Shown here piece after piece: positions 62,427-64,000 of a stretch of 64,000 nucleotides of DNA. Below the pieces are notes generated by a model. That model ran no database searches. It saw only the letters and a list, made by a program, of their open reading frames with translations, and was not told the origin of the DNA. The translations under genes and the position numbers were made by a program. Numbering within the stretch: the stretch's first letter is position 1; each line of letters starts with the position of its first letter. The stretch comes from Polyangiaceae bacterium. GTDB lineage: Bacteria > Myxococcota_A > Polyangia > Polyangiales > Polyangiaceae. Location: the NCBI GenBank assembly GCA_025353725.1, contig JANXOF010000082.1, forward strand, positions 54,182 to 118,181, read 5' to 3'.

Positions 62427-63839
62427 GTGGGTGTTCCTCGACAGTTCGCGGCCTACGGGTTGGCGCTAGCCGTGGCCGCTGCGTGGGCGGTGGTTGCCGC
62501 GTGTGGTGCGACGCCAGCGACCGACGAGAACGGCGTACCTGTCCTTCCCGATGTTCCGCCCTCGCTGACGGTGGCCACCTGCACCTCGGACAAAGAGTGC
62601 ACGGGCGCGCATCAGGGAACCTGTGTAGCGGTGGGCGGAGGGCAAAAAGCATGCGTTGCCGCGAAGAGCTGCACGGGCGGCGCGGGAGCCGGCCACCAAT
62701 GTGGCGGGGTCGCAGCCGATGTGACGGCGGACGGTGCGACTTCGTGTTGTCAGACGCTCGCGGTGCCCGGCGGTTCGTTCAATCGGTTCAATGACGCCAT
62801 GTACCCGGCGTCGATAGGCCCCTACCTTCTCGACGCGTACGAAGTCACGGCCGGCCGTTTTCGCGCGTGGGTCGAGGCGACGGACGGGAACCTCCGCGGA
62901 AGCGCTCCGAAGCCTGGTGCCGGCGCCCATCCGCGAGTGACCAATAGCGGATGGCGGGCGGAATGGGACGCGACGCTCCCGACAAGTCGCGGGGAAGTCG
63001 ACGCGTTGCTTGGTCCCGAAAAGTGCCAGGAGGGTGGCAACCTCGACGACTACGGGACGCTCACGTGGTGGACGCCTTCGCTCGATGCGAAGGTCGTGCA
63101 ACGGAACAACGGGAACTCGGCCGTGCTCCGTGCCAATTCGAGGGCGGCGCTCGACGGGAAGCCGCTCAACTGTGTGCCCTGGCACGTCCTCATGGCGTTT
63201 TGCGTGTGGGATGGCGGTCGCTTGCCGACGGACGCCGAGTGGAGCTTCGCGGCGCAAGGTGGCGTCGAGCAGCGCGCGTTCCCTTGGGGCAACTTTGACG
63301 CGAAAGATCTCGTTCACGTCGACAATCGTGACGACCTTTCGCTCGTTCCGTTTCTTGCGACGGGCTCGAAGTTTATCTCGGCGAGTCTCTACGACGCGAA
63401 GCTCGGCCCCAACAGGTTCCCGGCGAACTACGTGCACACGTGGGGCGGACCCTTTCGAACGAAAACCGACAACGCGTCGCACGTCCCCCCGGTCGGCCGT
63501 TTGCCGCTCGGCAACGGCAAGTGGGGTCACGCGGACCTGGCGGGCGGCATGTACGAGTGGACGATGGACGAAGGCCCGATTCGCCCCGGTAAGTGCACCG
63601 ATTGCGCGAACACGTCATACCCTGCGCTCGACAAGTTCGACCCGAACGCCGTGGAGGGAATTCCGGACTTCGAGCACAAGTGGTTCGCGGGCGGTTCGCG
63701 CTCGGTGCGAGGCGGCGCGTGGGACAACAGCCTCGGCCTCGCGAATGGCCAGAGCGACGTCGAAATCGAGACCTACACGAGCTACCCGGTAGGCCGGACC
63801 TACCGCTCGCTCGGCGGACGCTGCGCGCGCGATCCGTGA
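62427..63839 (+). CDS. Lipoprotein with FGE-sulfatase (SUMF1/DUF323) domain
   Basis: About 470 residues. The start is placed at GTG 62427 (or 62424), preceded by GGAGG, since the product then starts with a hydrophobic core and lipobox VAAC; upstream in-frame codons would overlap the divergent promoter. A Cys-rich linker (TCTSDKECTG, then CVAVGGGQKACV) resembles a small disulfide domain. The FGE fold spans about 130-470: YLLDAYEVTAGRFRAWVEA, VPWHVLMAFCVWDGGRLPTD, AEWSFAAQGG, GGMYEWTMDEG, SRSVRGGAWDN, GRCARD. The two catalytic Cys of true formylglycine-generating enzymes are not visible, so a binding or structural role is likely. Confidence 0.85.
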   Translation: MGVPRQFAAYGLALAVAAAWAVVAACGATPATDENGVPVLPDVPPSLTVATCTSDKECTGAHQGTCVAVGGGQKACVAAKSCTGGAGAGHQCGGVAADVTADGATSCCQTLAVPGGSFNRFNDAMYPASIGPYLLDAYEVTAGRFRAWVEATDGNLRGSAPKPGAGAHPRVTNSGWRAEWDATLPTSRGEVDALLGPEKCQEGGNLDDYGTLTWWTPSLDAKVVQRNNGNSAVLRANSRAALDGKPLNCVPWHVLMAFCVWDGGRLPTDAEWSFAAQGGVEQRAFPWGNFDAKDLVHVDNRDDLSLVPFLATGSKFISASLYDAKLGPNRFPANYVHTWGGPFRTKTDNASHVPPVGRLPLGNGKWGHADLAGGMYEWTMDEGPIRPGKCTDCANTSYPALDKFDPNAVEGIPDFEHKWFAGGSRSVRGGAWDNSLGLANGQSDVEIETYTSYPVGRTYRSLGGRCARDP

Positions 63840-63950
63840 GCGCCACGCGCGCTCGCGAGGAAAGTCGCGATCAGCCAATTTTATTGTCTTGCCCTTCAGC
63901 ATCCTGGCGACTAACGTCCGCGTTGTTCCCGGCAGGAAGGCCGGACATGG

Positions 63951-64000
<50 letters not shown>

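Noticed and set aside
62466..63530. 354-codon minus-strand frame opposite the FGE-fold lipoprotein
   Set aside because: The plus-strand frame shows conserved FGE motifs; the minus frame shows none.

Overview
The window reads as a chromosomal segment of a GC-rich myxobacterium-like deltaproteobacterium (Myxococcota, probably Polyangiales-type). The reasons are homologues of the Myxococcus xanthus gliding (Glt/Agl) genes, an FHA-type sigma54 activator, many small lipoproteins with Ala/Gly/Pro-rich mature N-termini, a Hanks-type Ser/Thr kinase and PATAN (DUF4388) response regulators. Coding density is very high, many starts overlap the previous stop (ATGA), and I see no insertion sequence, phage gene, CRISPR array or rRNA. 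The organism assignment is inference from gene content.

Layout. 1-18165 (+) is a Glt-like motility region: the 3' part of a TPR gene (gltE-like), a small secreted protein (gltF position), an FHA/TM/AgmX-PglI protein (gltG), then a secreted esterase, a TPR lipoprotein and an 11.7-kb gene for a 3,891-residue TPR protein (gltI/agmK-like). 18173-25121 holds a Cys-rich lipoprotein, an FHA-sigma54 activator with a membrane protein, and a minus-strand block of a TPR/PEGA-like protein, a Pro-rich membrane protein and a sensor histidine kinase. 25308-29791 (-) is an RND efflux adaptor-pump pair. 30041-32874 holds a metallo-beta-lactamase-fold hydrolase and, divergently, a cell-wall amidase.

33025-36468 (-) is a riboflavin operon, ribE-ribB(X)-ribH-nusB-M17-like, in which the GTP cyclohydrolase II half of the RibBA-like protein has lost its zinc ligands. 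After a 402-bp gap, 36871-54234 (+) is one compact chemosensory operon of 12 genes: MCP, outer-membrane porin, CheW, an unrecognised protein, REC-PATAN-pseudoREC, CheY, CheW, a 1,904-residue CheA with eight phosphotransfer-type modules and a C-terminal receiver, a third CheW-like protein, a REC-PATAN-pseudoGTPase protein, a Ser/Thr kinase and a lipoprotein. This operon is the strongest candidate for a little-described system: it resembles the Pil-Chp/TFP class of chemosensory pathways but has no cheR or cheB and adds a porin, a kinase and a lipoprotein.

54262-63839 holds inorganic pyrophosphatase, two heme genes (hemB and a cobA-hemD fusion) interleaved with lipoproteins, an MshEN/GAF-like/HEAT protein, a glycine-zipper protein and an FGE-fold lipoprotein. 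The window ends inside an initiator tRNA-Met.

The chemosensory operon and the Glt region together suggest surface motility controlled by a ChpA-like pathway, but nothing in the sequence proves that the two act on each other.
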